Source: an uncultured Christensenellaceae bacterium (GTDB lineage: Bacteria > Bacillota > Clostridia > Christensenellales > UBA1242). Taken from it: a DNA stretch of 6,556 nt. The translations under genes were made by a program, and so were the position numbers. Location: positions 1-6,556 of the forward strand of contig CATLDS010000026.1 of the NCBI GenBank assembly GCA_949902685.1, in the 5' to 3' direction. A model generated the notes under the pieces. The model did no database searches. It was not told where the DNA came from and was given only the letters and a program-made list of their open reading frames with translations. This document shows, piece by piece, positions 5,509 to 6,556 of the stretch (the first letter of the stretch is position 1; the number at the start of each line of letters is the position of its first letter).

Positions 5509-6556
5509 ATGTTAGAGGAATTAATTAAAGCTAAAACCGGTGGCAAAGTGCTCTCCATGGAGAACTATTACGAGGCTGTAGAATATCTATTGAAAAAGGG
5601 TGTAGATAAGAACACGGTTAAATTTTTTCTTGCACTCAATTCGTTTAGAATGACTCGTGACGAAGTTTTGTATTTAGCACTTGCTATGCGAGATAGTGGT
5701 AAAATTTTACGCTTAAATAATGTACTTATGGAGAAACATTCTACAGGTGGAGTTGGAGATTCGTCTAGTATTGTTTTAATACCTCTACTTGCCAGTCTAG
5801 GCTATAAGATAATTAAGACTACAGGTAAATCATTTGTTTTTACTAATGGTAGTGCAGATAGATTTGGCGCAATACCGAAATTTAAAGCCAATCTTACTAA
5901 TGATGAAATTAAGAATACATTACATAAGACTAACGCGTGCGTGCTCGCACATAGCAAGGATATATGTCCAGCGGATAGGCTTCTATTTGATATACGTGAA
6001 GAGTGTAATCTACATGATGATATCAATTTACTCGCAGCTTCTATTGCGTGTAAGAAGTTGGCTAGCGGTGCGCAGATAGTTTTGGTAGATGTGAAATATG
6101 GATTGGGTGCGATAGTTAAAACGTATAGCAAAGCGAAAAAATTAGCGCGACTACTTAGACATATATTTAAACAGTGCGGTGTTAAATCTGTAATTGTCAT
6201 TACAGATACAGCACAGACTATCGGTGAGGGTGTTGGTAATGCAATAGAAGTCGTAGACGCACTCAGTGTATTGCAAGGTAGGAAATGTTTACTTAGAGAT
6301 ATTACTACTCAGTTCGCATTAGAGATGATTTCATGTTACGACAATAAGGTTAGTAGAACTGATATTTTAGATATGATCAATAGTACTTTGGACAACGGGT
6401 ACGCGTATAAAAAATTCCTTGATATAGTTGAGTCTCAGGGAGGAGATGTTTCGGCTATAAAACAAGAAAAACTCTTCAAACCATATAAATCCGTTAATTT
6501 TAAAACAGATAGAGATGGTTACGTAGGAGTAATAGATTCGTATCTACTAGGAGAGT
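5509..6556 (+). CDS. pdp: Pyrimidine-nucleoside phosphorylase, 3' end beyond window
   Basis: This family splits uridine or thymidine with phosphate to give the base and (deoxy)ribose 1-phosphate, in nucleoside salvage. The 349 codons present cover the N-terminal helical domain (about 3-65), the phosphorylase domain (about 72-310) and the start of the C-terminal domain (from about 330); family members are usually some 430-440 aa, so the end is missing. The phosphate motif K-H-S-T-G-G-V-G-D is at 76-84. The pyrimidine-binding residues Arg163, Ser178 and Lys182 match E. coli R171, S186 and K190 with a constant offset of eight. D-V-K-Y-G-L-G-A follows at 194-201. The loop normally reading S-G-R-G-L-G-H-T-G-G-T is here T-G-K-S-F-V-F-T-N-G-S (105-115), which is atypical. 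The start ATG has an AAGGGG Shine-Dalgarno and a good promoter. A divergent paralogue with altered specificity is possible. Confidence 0.88.
   Translation, partial: MLEELIKAKTGGKVLSMENYYEAVEYLLKKGVDKNTVKFFLALNSFRMTRDEVLYLALAMRDSGKILRLNNVLMEKHSTGGVGDSSSIVLIPLLASLGYKIIKTTGKSFVFTNGSADRFGAIPKFKANLTNDEIKNTLHKTNACVLAHSKDICPADRLLFDIREECNLHDDINLLAASIACKKLASGAQIVLVDVKYGLGAIVKTYSKAKKLARLLRHIFKQCGVKSVIVITDTAQTIGEGVGNAIEVVDALSVLQGRKCLLRDITTQFALEMISCYDNKVSRTDILDMINSTLDNGYAYKKFLDIVESQGGDVSAIKQEKLFKPYKSVNFKTDRDGYVGVIDSYLLGE

Noticed and set aside
5802..6200. A 132-codon minus-strand open frame and a shorter plus-strand one opposite or within the phosphorylase gene
   Set aside because: The phosphorylase frame carries conserved catalytic residues across the region; the others are shadows.

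Overview
The window is AT-rich bacterial DNA with strong Shine-Dalgarno sequences, consensus sigma-A type promoters and tightly packed genes. Together with Obg, endonuclease III, a DUF3343/cysteine-desulfurase pair and a pyrimidine-nucleoside phosphorylase, this points to a low-GC Bacillota (clostridial) genome, probably a poorly characterised lineage because about half of the genes have no recognisable family. This placement is inference from gene content and style only.

Layout. (1) Positions 1-2562, minus strand: a compact operon read right to left as nth (endonuclease III), a 94-aa unknown, obg (ribosome-assembly GTPase), a 98-aa unknown, and the first codons of a further gene that may be yhbY. 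Its promoter at 2569-2597 is near-perfect and places the expected transcript start on or next to the GTG start codon of nth, so nth may be translated from a leaderless mRNA. (2) 2563-2672: two back-to-back promoters, each with an extended -10 box, separated by overlapping short dyads. (3) 2673-3137, plus strand: an unrecognised 89-codon gene ended by TAA, after which the same frame stays open for 64 more acidic codons. This looks like one 154-codon gene interrupted by a single stop. (4) 3145-3171: a hairpin terminator that can serve both converging transcripts. (5) 3170-4630: a DUF3343 (putative Se/S carrier-like) gene on the minus strand, divergent from a cysteine-desulfurase-family PLP enzyme on the plus strand; the pair suggests sulfur or selenium transfer. 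(6) 4617-5399, minus strand: a four-helix membrane protein of unknown function whose 3' end overlaps the desulfurase gene. (7) 5454 to the right edge: a clear promoter and a pyrimidine-nucleoside phosphorylase gene running off the window, with an unusual substitution of its glycine-rich phosphate-side loop.

Functionally this is mostly housekeeping: DNA base-excision repair, ribosome biogenesis, Se/S handling and nucleoside salvage. No mobile element, CRISPR array, tRNA or rRNA was seen. The points most worth a second look are the stop-interrupted gene, the leaderless nth start, the atypical obg neighbourhood and the altered phosphorylase loop.
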